This document shows positions 1 through 7,248 of a DNA stretch of 16,450 bases, piece by piece. The translations under genes and the position numbers were made by a program. The DNA lies in contig JAIRSV010000059.1 in NCBI GenBank assembly GCA_031255275.1, forward strand, positions 1 to 16,450, given 5' to 3'. The stretch's first letter is position 1. The number at the start of each line of letters is the position of its first letter. The notes below the pieces were generated by a model. That model worked only from the letters and a program-made list of their open reading frames with translations, had not been told where the DNA came from and made no database searches. Source of the stretch: Proteiniphilum sp. Lineage in GTDB: Bacteria; Bacteroidota; Bacteroidia; Bacteroidales; Dysgonomonadaceae.

Positions 1-1140
1 TCCGGAACCGAATTGCATCTTTCCGGCGACCGATCCGTCCTGAAAGTTACCGATCATGGTGGCGACCATGTCGTTATCCCGGGGATTGAGGTTGTAAATA
101 ATGGTTTTGGTCAGGCGGTCATCCCTGTCGAGCCGGTCGAAGAAGCGACTCATTGCTTTTGCCACATTGAGATCGGCGATGGAATCGAATCCCGTATCGG
201 GACCGAGTTGCCGGAAGAGTCGCGTGTTGTTGTTGCGCAGAGCGCCATAGTGGAATTGCTGCGTCCAGCCCTTTTCCCAGTCCATCAGGGCGCCCTCGTG
301 GAGCATGGCCGATTTGAATTTCGAGATTTCTTGCGGCGCCGGTTCTCTGCCGTCGTACACTTTCGCGAAAATCCGTTCGATTTCGGCCTGCGTATACTCA
401 TCGGCATGGAACTCTTCGAGGCCGTGGTCGGAGAGTTTGCAGCCCGCACCGGCAAAGAAGTCGTGACGTTTCCGGAGGGCGTCGAGCAGGTCGTCGAACG
501 AGTCGATCGTCACGCCGGAGACCTCCGACAGTTTCTCCAGGTACGCGCGGTATTCCTCCGGGTTTTCCACCGCCATAGCCCTGTCGGGGCGCCAGGTGGG
601 GAGCACTTTGATTTCGAAGCCTTCGTCCCGGAGGGCGGTGTGATGTTCCAGGCTGTCCGCCGGGTCGTCGGTCGTACAGACCGTCTCCACGCGGAATTTC
701 CTCATCAGTCCACGGGCGGAGAATTCCGGCGTACGAAGTTTTGCAGTACATATATCATATATTTCTCCGGCCGTTTCCGGTTTCAGCAGTTTGTCCACGC
801 CAAAGGCGGCCTTCAGTTCCAGGTGCGTCCAGTGATACAGGGGATTCCGCATGGTGAAGGGAACCGTTTCCGCCCATTTGTCAAATTTTTCCCTGTCCGT
901 CGTCTCCCTGCCCGTGCAGTACTTCTCGGCCACGCCGTTGGCGCGCATCGCGCGCCACTTATAATGGTCACCCTCAAGCCATATCTCCCCCAGGTTGTCG
1001 AAGACACGGTCTCCGGCAATGTGCGCGGGATTGAGGTGGCAGTGATAGTCGATTACGGGTAATCCTTCGGCATGTGCGTGATACAGCTCACGCGCCGTAT
1101 CGTTCTGAAGCAGAAAGTCTTCGTGAATAAAAGGTCTCAT
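1..1140 (-). CDS. uxaC: Glucuronate isomerase (uronate isomerase), 3' end cut by window
   Basis: This gene encodes uronate isomerase, which converts D-glucuronate to D-fructuronate (and D-galacturonate to D-tagaturonate) in the cytoplasm, the first step of hexuronate breakdown. It belongs to the amidohydrolase-like fold. Read on the minus strand from ATG at 1140, 380 codons run to the window edge without a stop. The family is about 470 residues long, so roughly 90 C-terminal residues lie outside. The protein starts MRPFIHEDFLLQNDTARELY. It has the metal-binding motif DYHCHLNP at residues 31-38 (H33, H35), then ACGT-rich conserved stretches such as VETVCTTDDPADSL and TWRPDRAM that are typical of UxaC. 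It is transcribed away from purM. A -7 box (1265-1272) lies about 125 bp upstream. The long open frame on the opposite strand is only a shadow. Confidence 0.96.
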   Translation of the reverse strand, partial: MRPFIHEDFLLQNDTARELYHAHAEGLPVIDYHCHLNPAHIAGDRVFDNLGEIWLEGDHYKWRAMRANGVAEKYCTGRETTDREKFDKWAETVPFTMRNPLYHWTHLELKAAFGVDKLLKPETAGEIYDICTAKLRTPEFSARGLMRKFRVETVCTTDDPADSLEHHTALRDEGFEIKVLPTWRPDRAMAVENPEEYRAYLEKLSEVSGVTIDSFDDLLDALRKRHDFFAGAGCKLSDHGLEEFHADEYTQAEIERIFAKVYDGREPAPQEISKFKSAMLHEGALMDWEKGWTQQFHYGALRNNNTRLFRQLGPDTGFDSIADLNVAKAMSRFFDRLDRDDRLTKTIIYNLNPRDNDMVATMIGNFQDGSVAGKMQFGSG

Positions 1141-1264
1141 ACGGATATTTATGTTATTATAAAGTCAGTTCATAATTCTTGTCCGGATCATTCTTTCAGC
1201 CGTCTGTGGAAATTTCGGAGTCCGTTTTCGTACACAGCCCGTATAAAAGAGCTTCACGGGGTGT

Positions 1265-1272
1265 CAAAGTTA
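1265..1272 (-). promoter_or_regulatory. -7 box of uxaC promoter (TAACTTTG)
   Basis: On the minus strand the bases read TAACTTTG, matching the Bacteroidota primary-sigma consensus TAnnTTTG. They lie in AT-rich DNA about 125 bp before the uxaC start. I see no clear TTTG -33 element at 19-21 bp, so the call rests on the -7 box and position alone. Confidence 0.5.
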
Positions 1273-1318
1273 TAAATTATATTTGAGAATGTATCTCCTT
1301 CGGGTACTTTTTTGCACG

Positions 1319-1377
1319 ATTCCGGCGCTGTTCGCTCGCGACCTTCGCGTTATTCGCACACCGTGCGCAGTTCATGC
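1319..1377 (+). repeat. Interspersed repeat family B, copy 1
   Basis: This stretch shares an aligned core with 15907-15958: ATTCC, then GCTGTTCG-TTCGC-AC, then CGTTATTC, and finally GTTCATGC, with a few substitutions and two short gaps. Both copies lie between divergently transcribed genes and outside the promoter boxes. No start-to-stop gene fits here. Function is unknown; it looks like a short dispersed intergenic repeat. Confidence 0.55.
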
Positions 1378-1389
1378 AAAGAAATCGCT

Positions 1390-1438
1390 CGTCGGGGCGG
1401 GTGCTCCCGCCCCTTGCCGCTCCGGCGCTCCCCGAGCT
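1390..1438 (+). repeat. GC-rich double-hairpin repeat family A, copy 1
   Basis: This 48-49 bp GC-rich unit matches 7285-7332 with two mismatches, and the complement of 6999-7046 equally. It holds the perfect hairpin GGGGCGGG-TGCT-CCCGCCCC (8-bp stem), then a second weaker hairpin ending in CCCCGAGC. It sits in the uxaC-purM spacer about 150 bp before the purM start and upstream of the purM promoter box. It resembles REP-type repeats in size, GC content and placement. No transposase is nearby. Confidence 0.8.
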
Positions 1439-1528
1439 AAGACGGAGTCCCTGATTCTGAAATCCGCGCCGGCGGAGCTGACACGAGCGCTGCATGTGAA
1501 TAACAACGGAATATCACTCTTTTTTTCG

Positions 1529-1536
1529 TACATTTG
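1529..1536 (+). promoter_or_regulatory. purM: -7 box of purM promoter (TACATTTG)
   Basis: TACATTTG matches TAnnTTTG exactly and lies 52 bp before the purM ATG, just after a T-run. No good -33 TTTG is seen. If it is real, transcription starts a few bases downstream and the purM leader is about 45 nt. That supports the start at 1589 over the further-upstream ATG at 1283. Confidence 0.6.
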
Positions 1537-1588
1537 TATCCATATACACATTACACACTACGTTACGGTAGGGGTTAGAGTAAAATTC

Positions 1589-2764
1589 ATGACAGAAAAT
1601 CAACGATATTTACAAAGAGGTGTTTCAGCCTCGAAAGAAGACGTACACTACGCCATCAGAACGGTCGACAAAGGCATTTTCCCGAAAGCATTCTGCAAAA
1701 TCGTGCCTGACTATCTGGGCAACGATCCGCAATACTGTAACATCATGCACGCCGACGGAGCCGGAACCAAATCGTCTCTGGCCTACGTCTACTGGCGCGA
1801 AACCGGCGATATATCCGTCTGGAAGGGTATCGCACAGGACGCTCTGGTGATGAACGTGGACGACCTCCTCTGCACAGGCGCTGCGGACAACATCCTGCTC
1901 TCATCCACCATCGGAAGAAACAAAAAACTGATCCCCGGCGAGGTAATCTCCGCCATCATCAACGGTACCCGCGAACTGTGCGAGGAACTCTCAGCACTCG
2001 GCGTACACATCCACCCGACGGGCGGCGAAACGGCTGATGTGGGCGACCTCGTGCGCACCATCATCGTGGACAGCACGGTGACGTGCCGGATGAAACGCTC
2101 TGACGTCATCGACAACGCCCACATTCAGGCCGGTGACGTGATCGTGGGACTTTCGTCGTCGGGACAGGCCTCCTACGAAAAGGAGTACAACGGCGGAATG
2201 GGCAGCAACGGACTCACCTCTGCCCGTCACGACGTATTTGCCGGCTACCTGGCGCAAAAATACCCCGAAAGCTACGACGCCTCCATTCCCGCCCACCTGG
2301 TCTATTCGGGCGGAATGAAGCTGACCGATGAAATCGAAGGCCTGGGTATCGACGCCGGAAAGCTGACGCTCTCCCCCACCCGCACATACGCGCCGGTCAT
2401 CTCCGCGCTCCTCGCGGAACTGAGGCACGGCATACACGGCATGATACACTGTTCGGGCGGCGCACAGACCAAGATACTCCACTTCCTGGGAGAAGGCCTC
2501 CGGGCGGTAAAAAACAACCTCTTCCCCGTCCCCCCCCTCTTCGGCATGATCCGGAAGGAGTCGGGCACGGCCTGGGACGAAATGTACAAAGTATTCAACA
2601 TGGGGCACCGGATGGAAATCTACCTCCCCCCCGCACATGCGCAACGGGTGATTGACATCTCCCTCTCGTTCGGCATCGAAGCCCGGACTGTGGGATACGT
2701 CGAAAAATCAGACGTTCGCGAACTGGTGATAGACAGTGAATTCGGACAGTTCCGTTACACATAA
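1589..2764 (+). CDS. purM: Phosphoribosylformylglycinamidine cyclo-ligase (AIR synthase)
   Basis: AIR synthase closes the imidazole ring in de novo purine synthesis: FGAM + ATP gives AIR + ADP + Pi, in the cytoplasm. The 391-residue product matches the length of the Bacteroidales form, which is longer than the roughly 345-residue E. coli enzyme. The N-terminal AIRS domain contains HADGAGTKSS (54-63) and MNVDDLLCTGA (88-98), both family signatures for nucleotide/Mg binding. A later GLSSSGQAS-type loop and the C-terminal AIRS_C domain follow. The frame stays open back to an ATG at 1283, but that would include repeat DNA and the promoter box, so ATG 1589 (MTENQRYLQRGVSAS) is chosen. prfA begins 9 bp after the stop, so the two are probably co-transcribed. 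Confidence 0.93.
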   Translation: MTENQRYLQRGVSASKEDVHYAIRTVDKGIFPKAFCKIVPDYLGNDPQYCNIMHADGAGTKSSLAYVYWRETGDISVWKGIAQDALVMNVDDLLCTGAADNILLSSTIGRNKKLIPGEVISAIINGTRELCEELSALGVHIHPTGGETADVGDLVRTIIVDSTVTCRMKRSDVIDNAHIQAGDVIVGLSSSGQASYEKEYNGGMGSNGLTSARHDVFAGYLAQKYPESYDASIPAHLVYSGGMKLTDEIEGLGIDAGKLTLSPTRTYAPVISALLAELRHGIHGMIHCSGGAQTKILHFLGEGLRAVKNNLFPVPPLFGMIRKESGTAWDEMYKVFNMGHRMEIYLPPAHAQRVIDISLSFGIEARTVGYVEKSDVRELVIDSEFGQFRYT

Positions 2765-2773
2765 GAACAGTAT

Positions 2774-3859
2774 ATGTCAGAAAACTCATTACTCGACAAG
2801 TTAGAACACCTGGTCATCCGCTTCGAAGAGGTACGCACGCTGATCACCGATCCCGAAGTGATCTCGGACATGGAGCGCTACGTGAAACTGAACAGGGAAT
2901 ACAGCGACCTCAAAAAGATAATAGATGTGCGCAACGAATACAAGTCGACGCTGGAAGGCGTCGCCGAAGCGAAAGAGATCCTCCTCCGCGAACCGGACGC
3001 CGACCTGAGACAACTGGCCGGCGAGGAACTGACCGCCGGCACCGGAAAACTGCCCCTGCTGGAAGAGAAAATCAAACTCCTGCTTATCCCCGCCGACCCC
3101 GAAGACGCCAAAAACGTGGTAATGGAAATCCGCGGCGGTACGGGCGGCGACGAGGCCTCCATCTTTGCAGGCGACCTTTACAGGATGTACGTCAAATATT
3201 GCGAGAGCAAAGGTTGGAGAGCCGAAACGGTCAGCTTCACCGAAGGCGCCGCAGGCGGATACAAGGAAATCATCTTCACCGTGAGCGGCAACGACGTCTA
3301 CGGCACACTGAAATACGAATCGGGCGTACACCGCGTGCAGCGGGTACCCCGCACCGAAACCCAGGGACGCGTCCACACCTCAGCCGCCACGGTCGCCGTG
3401 CTGCCCGAGGCGGAGGAGTTTGACGTGGAGCTTAACCCGGCCGACATTGATTTTCACACCGCCCGCTCGAGCGGAGCCGGCGGACAGAACGTAAACAAGG
3501 TAGAGACCAAAGTACAGCTCACCCACAGGCCATCGGGCATAGTAGTCGTCTGCCAGCAGGCCCGCTCCCAGCTCAAAAACAGGGAAATCGCCATGCAGAT
3601 GCTGCGCACGAAGCTCTATGACATCGAGCTGTCCAAAAGACAGGGCGACATAGCCTCGCGGCGGAAGACGATGGTCTCCACGGGCGACCGTTCGGCAAAA
3701 ATCCGCACCTACAACTATCCCCAGGGACGCATCACCGATCACCGCATCAACTGCACCGCATACAACCTCCCGACATTCATGGAAGGCGACATACAGGGCT
3801 TCATCGACCGGCTGATGGTGAGCGAAAATGCCGAAAGAATGAAAGAGGCGGAACTTTAG
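2774..3859 (+). CDS. prfA: Peptide chain release factor 1
   Basis: RF1 recognises UAA and UAG stop codons in the ribosomal A site and triggers release of the finished peptide. The 361 residues are full length. An N-terminal coiled region is followed by the core RF domain. The stop-codon discriminator is the tripeptide PRT in RVPRTETQGRVHTS, matching the RF1 PxT pattern and not the RF2 SPF. The catalytic GGQ lies in SSGAGGQNVNKVETKV (about residues 231-246), and its glutamine is the site methylated by PrmC in known systems. It starts 9 bp after purM, with pyrF 67 bp downstream, which suggests a three-gene transcript. This order mixes purine, translation and pyrimidine functions, so co-expression here probably reflects growth demand rather than one pathway. 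Confidence 0.97.
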   Translation: MSENSLLDKLEHLVIRFEEVRTLITDPEVISDMERYVKLNREYSDLKKIIDVRNEYKSTLEGVAEAKEILLREPDADLRQLAGEELTAGTGKLPLLEEKIKLLLIPADPEDAKNVVMEIRGGTGGDEASIFAGDLYRMYVKYCESKGWRAETVSFTEGAAGGYKEIIFTVSGNDVYGTLKYESGVHRVQRVPRTETQGRVHTSAATVAVLPEAEEFDVELNPADIDFHTARSSGAGGQNVNKVETKVQLTHRPSGIVVVCQQARSQLKNREIAMQMLRTKLYDIELSKRQGDIASRRKTMVSTGDRSAKIRTYNYPQGRITDHRINCTAYNLPTFMEGDIQGFIDRLMVSENAERMKEAEL

Positions 3860-3926
3860 GGGGGACACACCGCCGCTTCGCACACAAAGCCACACGATAT
3901 TCCACACTTTAAAAATATGCAGAATT

Positions 3927-4754
3927 ATGACCAGACAACAGTTATTTGAACAGATCCTGAAAAAGCAATCCTTCCTTTGCGTGGGACTGGATGCGGATAT
4001 AAAAAAGATTCCCGAACACCTGCTGGACACCGAAGATCCGATTTACGAATTTAACAGAGCCATTATCGACGCCACAGCCCCCAGCTGCGTAGCGTGCAAA
4101 CCCAATCTGGCCTTCTTCGAAAGCGAAGGCGCGAGCGGATGGGCGACTTTCGAGAAAACCGTAGCCTACATACAACAGCGACATCCGGAGATATTCATCA
4201 TCGCCGACGCCAAGCGGGGCGACATCGGCCACACAAGCGAGATGTATGCCCGCGCCTTTTTCGGCACGACGAAGCTTGACGCCGTGACGGTAGCCCCCTA
4301 CATGGGGGAAGACAGCGTGAAGCCCTTTCTGACCTTTGCCGGACGCTGGGTCATCCTGCTCGCACTCACCAGCAACGGAGGGTCGCAAGACTTCCAGCTG
4401 ACGGAGGATCGGAACGGCGAACGCCTGTTCGAGAAAGTGCTGCGCGTATCGCAACAGTGGGGCACCGACGAGCAGATGATGTATGTGACAGGCGCCACGC
4501 AGGCGAAACTGTTTGAGGACGTGCGCCGGATCGTACCCGATCATTTCCTGCTCGTGCCCGGCGTCGGAGCACAGGGCGGTTCGCTGGAAGAGGTGTGCCG
4601 CTACGGAATGAACAGGCACTGCGGCCTGCTGGTCAACTCCTCGCGGGGAATCATCTATGCCGACAGCAGCGAGGACTTTGCCGGCGCTGCCGCCCGGGAA
4701 GCAGGCAAACTGCAGCAGGAGATGAAGGTGATGCTGGATAAATACTGCCGCTGA
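3927..4754 (+). CDS. pyrF: Orotidine 5'-phosphate decarboxylase (long, type 2 form)
   Basis: PyrF decarboxylates OMP to UMP, the last step of de novo pyrimidine synthesis. The 275-residue product belongs to the longer subfamily, not the roughly 230-residue E. coli type. FLCVGLDADIKKIP lies near the N-terminus. The catalytic Asp-Lys-Asp signature is DAKRGDIGHT at 94-103 (D94, K96, D99). The phosphate-binding LVPGVGAQGG lies in the C-terminal half, followed by the SSRGI segment. The 67-bp gap after prfA has no convincing terminator or promoter, so read-through from purM is likely. The stop at 4752-4754 is followed by a 12-bp palindrome (4774-4785) without a T-run. A 280-codon open frame on the other strand has no family features and is a shadow. 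Confidence 0.96.
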   Translation: MTRQQLFEQILKKQSFLCVGLDADIKKIPEHLLDTEDPIYEFNRAIIDATAPSCVACKPNLAFFESEGASGWATFEKTVAYIQQRHPEIFIIADAKRGDIGHTSEMYARAFFGTTKLDAVTVAPYMGEDSVKPFLTFAGRWVILLALTSNGGSQDFQLTEDRNGERLFEKVLRVSQQWGTDEQMMYVTGATQAKLFEDVRRIVPDHFLLVPGVGAQGGSLEEVCRYGMNRHCGLLVNSSRGIIYADSSEDFAGAAAREAGKLQQEMKVMLDKYCR

Positions 4755-4783
4755 GGCAAGACAGCCCGGCAACAGTGCGCGCA

Positions 4784-4927
4784 CTACTCCCCCCCGGCAA
4801 CATAAAGGGCACGTGTAATCCTGTTCCCCTTCATCTTTATCTCTGACTTAATATCCTTTTCCGGTACGGCTTCCGTGGAATGATTCCGCACCACGGGACG
4901 GTTACAAATGTTCGGATTTTGCTCCAT
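4784..4927 (-). CDS. Doubtful small ORF, 47 codons, unknown
   Basis: ATG 4927 to TAG 4784 on the minus strand gives a hydrophilic 47-residue peptide starting MEQNPNICNRPVVRNHSTEA and ending ITRALYVAGGE. An in-frame stop lies two codons upstream, so it cannot be longer. A GGAG sits about 14 bp before the ATG, too far for a normal Shine-Dalgarno. I recognise no domain. A second frame on the same strand is open from about 5110 to 4830, passes through the same bases without an ATG, and is rich in Cys and His. The two overlapping open frames could be chance or the remains of a decayed gene. The rest of the 4755-5165 spacer holds only the phosphatase promoter. Confidence 0.2.
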   Translation of the reverse strand: MEQNPNICNRPVVRNHSTEAVPEKDIKSEIKMKGNRITRALYVAGGE

Positions 4928-5099
4928 GAATCAAATTTCTCCAGATGACTGACACTTTCGCATGAAACGGAATTGATAACCTGACCATTCTCCCCCCGAC
5001 AACGGTATGATTCGTGGCAGAAGTTCGCCCGAAAATGACAGCTTCCGGTTGTGTGAAAACTTAAGATGCAATGGTAGCCAAATAAGCGGAAATATAATT

Positions 5100-5130
5100 T
5101 TTGTAATTTATGGGAAATCCATTATCTTTG
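5100..5130 (+). promoter_or_regulatory. Bacteroidota-type promoter: TTTG-N19-TATCTTTG
   Basis: TTTG at 5100-5103 and TATCTTTG at 5123-5130 are separated by 19 bp, an exact fit to the Bacteroidota consensus (-33 TTTG, 19-21 bp, TAnnTTTG). It drives the phosphatase gene, with transcription expected near 5137 and a leader of about 30 nt. This is the best promoter in the window. Confidence 0.8.
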
Positions 5131-5165
5131 CACCATTGTTAAGGTTATGAAAAATCCGCTTCAAT

Positions 5166-5684
5166 ATGATAATGACAGTTTCTACAAAGGATAGTAAAAA
5201 AAATATCCGATTGCTTTTTGTTTGTCTGGGGAATATTTGCCGTTCGCCGGCAGCCGAAGGCATCATGGCGACCGTGGTGGAGAAAAGCGGTTTACAGGAC
5301 GTGATAGAGGTAGACTCGGCCGGCACTTCCGGCTGGCACGAAGGCGAACTTCCCGACGAACGGATGCGGCGCCACGGCAAACGAAGAGGTTATGACTTTC
5401 GCAGTCCCGCCCGGAAATTCAGGAAATCCGATTTCGACGATTTCGATTACATCCTCGTGATGGACAGACAGAATTTCGCCAGTGTAAAGGCGATGGCTTC
5501 CAGCTGGGAACAGACGGGAAAGATCCACATGATGACCGAATTTTCCCGGCAACATCCCCATCACGACCACGTACCGGATCCCTACTACGGCGGCGCATCA
5601 GGCTTCGAGCTGGTTCTCGACCTGCTGGAAGACGCCTGCGAGGGACTGCTGCATACCGTCAAAACCCGCATATCCCTGTCGTAA
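5166..5684 (+). CDS. Low-molecular-weight protein-tyrosine phosphatase
   Basis: This is a cytoplasmic phosphatase that removes phosphate from protein tyrosine (or small-molecule) esters through a phospho-cysteine intermediate. The 172 residues show the P-loop C-x5-R-S as CLGNICRSP, with nucleophile C20 and R26, and the downstream acid loop DPYYGG with D138. DSAGTSGWHEGE matches the conserved family segment after the P-loop. The start is ATG 5166; an in-frame ATG two codons later (5172) is also possible. Family members in capsule loci act on tyrosine kinases, but no kinase or capsule genes are near, so the substrate is unknown. It has its own promoter and terminator and is thus a single-gene unit. 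Confidence 0.94.
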   Translation: MIMTVSTKDSKKNIRLLFVCLGNICRSPAAEGIMATVVEKSGLQDVIEVDSAGTSGWHEGELPDERMRRHGKRRGYDFRSPARKFRKSDFDDFDYILVMDRQNFASVKAMASSWEQTGKIHMMTEFSRQHPHHDHVPDPYYGGASGFELVLDLLEDACEGLLHTVKTRISLS

Positions 5685-5689
5685 ACGCG

Positions 5690-5731
5690 GTGCACTGACC
5701 CTCCTGACTCATCAGTCACGCGGTTTTTTTT
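5690..5731 (+). terminator. Hairpin with T-run after phosphatase gene
   Basis: Starting 5 bp after the stop, GTG-c-ACTGA (5690-5698) pairs with TCAGTCAC (5712-5719) with one bulged base; a shorter alternative is TGACT-catc-AGTCA. The arm is followed by CGGTTTTTTTTG, a good intrinsic terminator tail on the plus strand. Confidence 0.6.
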
Positions 5732-5743
5732 GTTTTTAAGTTG

Positions 5744-5782
5744 AAAGAGACTGCCTCTAATTTGAGTGCAGTCTCTTTTTTC
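5744..5782 (+). terminator. Strong second intrinsic terminator after phosphatase gene
   Basis: AAAGAGACTGC (5744-5754) pairs perfectly with GCAGTCTCTTT (5768-5778), an 11-bp stem. An inner CTC/GAG extends it, and T residues follow. It lies between convergent genes (phosphatase and prs). On the minus strand it is followed by a weaker T-rich tract, so it may work poorly as a prs terminator. Confidence 0.8.
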
Positions 5783-5845
5783 ATTTTGACACGCGGCCGG
5801 GTCTGTCCGCGCCGGCCGGCGCGCATGACTTGAGGGGTACCGGGT

Positions 5846-6781
5846 TCAGCCTACATACAGCGAACTGATGGATTCATTGTTGCATACCCTCATGATGGCG
5901 TTGGCAAACATGTTGGCGACGGAAAGGATTTTCACCTTTTCCGACTTCCGGATATAGGGAATACTGTCGGTAAAAATCATCTCCGTCAGTTTGGAATGGT
6001 CGATCCTCGACGATGCCGGGTCAGACATCACGGCGTGACTGGCTATGGCCCTCACCGAACAGGCTCCGTTCTCCATAATCAGGTCAGCCGCCCGGGTAAT
6101 GGTTCCGGCAGTATCCACAATATCGTCGATCAGCAACACATCCATACCCTGCACATCACCGATTATCTGCATGTCAGAAATTTCGTTAGCCTTCTTCCTG
6201 ATCTTATAGCAGATCACCATAGGGCATCCCAGAAATTTGGAATAGGCACTGGCCCGTTTCGTTCCGCCCACGTCGGGCGTAGCGATGACCATATTGTTCA
6301 GTCCGAGCTGCCTGACGTATTCGGTGAAAACGCCGGAGGCGTAGAGATGATCTACCGGTACGTTGAAAAAGCCCTGAATCTGATCGGCGTGCAGGTCCAT
6401 CGTAATCAGACGGTTGATTCCGGAAGCCGCCAGCATGTCGGCAATCAGCTTGGCGCCGATGCTCACGCGAGGTTTATCCTTTCTGTCCTGCCTCGCCCAG
6501 CCGAAGTAGGGTATCACGGCGACGATAGATTTTGCCGAAGCGCGTTTGGCAGCATCAATCATCAGCAGCAGTTCCATCAGGTTTTCGGAACTGGGAAATG
6601 TGGACTGGATAAGGAATACCTGATTGCCGCGAATAGATTCTTCGTAGGACACGGCAAACTCACCGTCGGCAAAATGTTCGATGATCATGTTACCCAACGG
6701 ACAGCGCAGACTGTTGCATACCTTTTCGGCAAAGTAGCGAGACCTGGTGCCTGAAAAGATTTTGAAAGGTTTATTCTGCAT
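5846..6781 (-). CDS. prs: Ribose-phosphate pyrophosphokinase (PRPP synthase)
   Basis: Prs makes PRPP from ribose 5-phosphate and ATP, feeding purine, pyrimidine, NAD, His and Trp synthesis in the cytoplasm. The 311-residue product has the normal class I length. The catalytic flexible region is VIPYFGWARQDRKDKPR (89-105). MDLHADQIQGFF (128-139) carries the conserved histidine H131. The PRPP-binding loop is LLIDDIVDTAGT (216-227), where the more usual form reads DMVDTAGT or DMIDTGGT. The start at 6781 (MQNKPFKIFSGTRSRYFAE) is fixed by the promoter box 85 bp upstream. It converges on the phosphatase gene and diverges from the DUF1599 operon across a long repeat-filled spacer. PRPP links it functionally to purM and pyrF nearby. 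Confidence 0.96.
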   Translation of the reverse strand: MQNKPFKIFSGTRSRYFAEKVCNSLRCPLGNMIIEHFADGEFAVSYEESIRGNQVFLIQSTFPSSENLMELLLMIDAAKRASAKSIVAVIPYFGWARQDRKDKPRVSIGAKLIADMLAASGINRLITMDLHADQIQGFFNVPVDHLYASGVFTEYVRQLGLNNMVIATPDVGGTKRASAYSKFLGCPMVICYKIRKKANEISDMQIIGDVQGMDVLLIDDIVDTAGTITRAADLIMENGACSVRAIASHAVMSDPASSRIDHSKLTEMIFTDSIPYIRKSEKVKILSVANMFANAIMRVCNNESISSLYVG

Positions 6782-6829
6782 TACTGATAGTTTTCTGAAA
6801 ATTAATTGTTTGGATGTTGATATATCTTT

Positions 6830-6862
6830 CGTCTTTCTAAAATTACATTAAAGCGAAAGACG
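6830..6862 (-). promoter_or_regulatory. prs: Leader hairpin in the prs 5' untranslated region
   Basis: CGTCTTTC (6830-6837) and GAAAGACG (6855-6862) form an 8-bp perfect stem with a 17-nt AT-rich loop. It lies just downstream of the prs -7 box and inside the expected leader, near the transcript's 5' end. No T-run follows in the minus-strand direction, so it is not a terminator. Its role, such as mRNA protection or control, is unknown. Confidence 0.4.
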
Positions 6863-6865
6863 GGG

Positions 6866-6873
6866 CAAAGATA
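6866..6873 (-). promoter_or_regulatory. prs: -7 box of prs promoter (TATCTTTG)
   Basis: The minus strand reads TATCTTTG, an exact TAnnTTTG match, in AT-rich DNA about 85 bp before the prs start. A TTTG lies 22 bp further upstream, slightly more than the ideal 19-21. Confidence 0.65.
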
Positions 6874-6940
6874 GTACAAAATGCTAAATTATACGCAAAC
6901 GGATAAAAATTAGTCAACGCACCCCCTTCCTTAATGGACA

Positions 6941-6961
6941 GTGGAAAGTGGAAAGTTGAAA
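6941..6961 (+). repeat. Three tandem heptamers (GTGGAAA-like)
   Basis: GTGGAAA, GTGGAAA and GTTGAAA stand head to tail just outside the left arm of the composite hairpin element. The function is unknown. It may be part of the same dispersed sequence or a simple slippage repeat. Confidence 0.5.
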
Positions 6962-6998
6962 ATGTTTTTTTTAGAAGTCGAGAAGCGGAGAAAAACCG

Positions 6999-7046
6999 GC
7001 TCGGGGAGCGCCCGAGTGGCAAGGGGCGGGAGCACCCGCCCCGACG
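6999..7046 (-). repeat. GC-rich double-hairpin repeat family A, copy 2 (inverted)
   Basis: The exact reverse complement of 7285-7332 over 48 bp, and 46 of 48 matching the copy at 1390. It contains the 8-bp-stem hairpin GGGGCGGG-AGCA-CCCGCCCC and forms the left arm of the composite element. Confidence 0.9.
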
Positions 7047-7057
7047 AGCGAAAAAGT

Positions 7058-7086
7058 GTCCCGGAGGGACAATATGTTGGTAGAAA
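7058..7086 (+). repeat. Hairpin-tail repeat family C, unit 1
   Basis: Small hairpin GTCCC-gga-GGGAC followed by the tail AATATGTTGGTAGAAA. The complement of 7201-7230 has the same plan (hairpin, then GAATATTGGTAGAA), so these are inverted copies of one unit. A weaker forward unit at about 7114-7140 (GTGCC-gtca-GGTAC, then GAAATAT) may be a decayed member. Confidence 0.65.
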
Positions 7087-7150
7087 ACATGAATATCATC
7101 CCCAGGAGTTTCGTGCCGTCAGGTACGAAATATATTCCCGGCGGCAGCGT

Positions 7151-7176
7151 GACCCATATTCCGTCCCTGACGGGAC
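7151..7176 (-). repeat. Hairpin-tail repeat family C, unit 3
   Basis: On the minus strand, the hairpin GTCCC-gtca-GGGAC is followed by GGAATATGGGTC. It has the same hairpin plus AATAT tail as the flanking units, with the TTGGTAGAA end replaced. Confidence 0.55.
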
Positions 7177-7200
7177 GGGTTTTCGCAGGCGGTATCCGTG

Positions 7201-7230
7201 CTTCTACCAATATTCCGTCGCTACGCGATG
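7201..7230 (-). repeat. Hairpin-tail repeat family C, unit 4
   Basis: On the minus strand, a hairpin with a 6-bp stem (7216-7221 with 7225-7230, one G-T pair) is followed by GAATATTGGTAGAAG. It is the inverted partner of the unit at 7058-7086. Confidence 0.65.
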
Positions 7231-7248
7231 GCTATATATATAATGTAC

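Noticed and set aside
13..1062. Long plus-strand open frame of 349 codons
   Set aside because: It lies antisense to uxaC, whose minus-strand reading has clear family motifs. The plus-strand protein has no recognisable features.
1283..1588. 102-codon N-terminal extension of purM
   Set aside because: It translates two repeats and the promoter box, and known AIR synthases begin near the chosen ATG.
3942..4784. 280-codon minus-strand frame opposite pyrF, and similar long antisense frames over prfA, purM and typA
   Set aside because: They are by-products of codon composition in GC-rich genes; no domain or promoter supports them.
4774..4785. AGTGCGCGCACT palindrome as pyrF terminator
   Set aside because: No loop and no T-run; too short to call.
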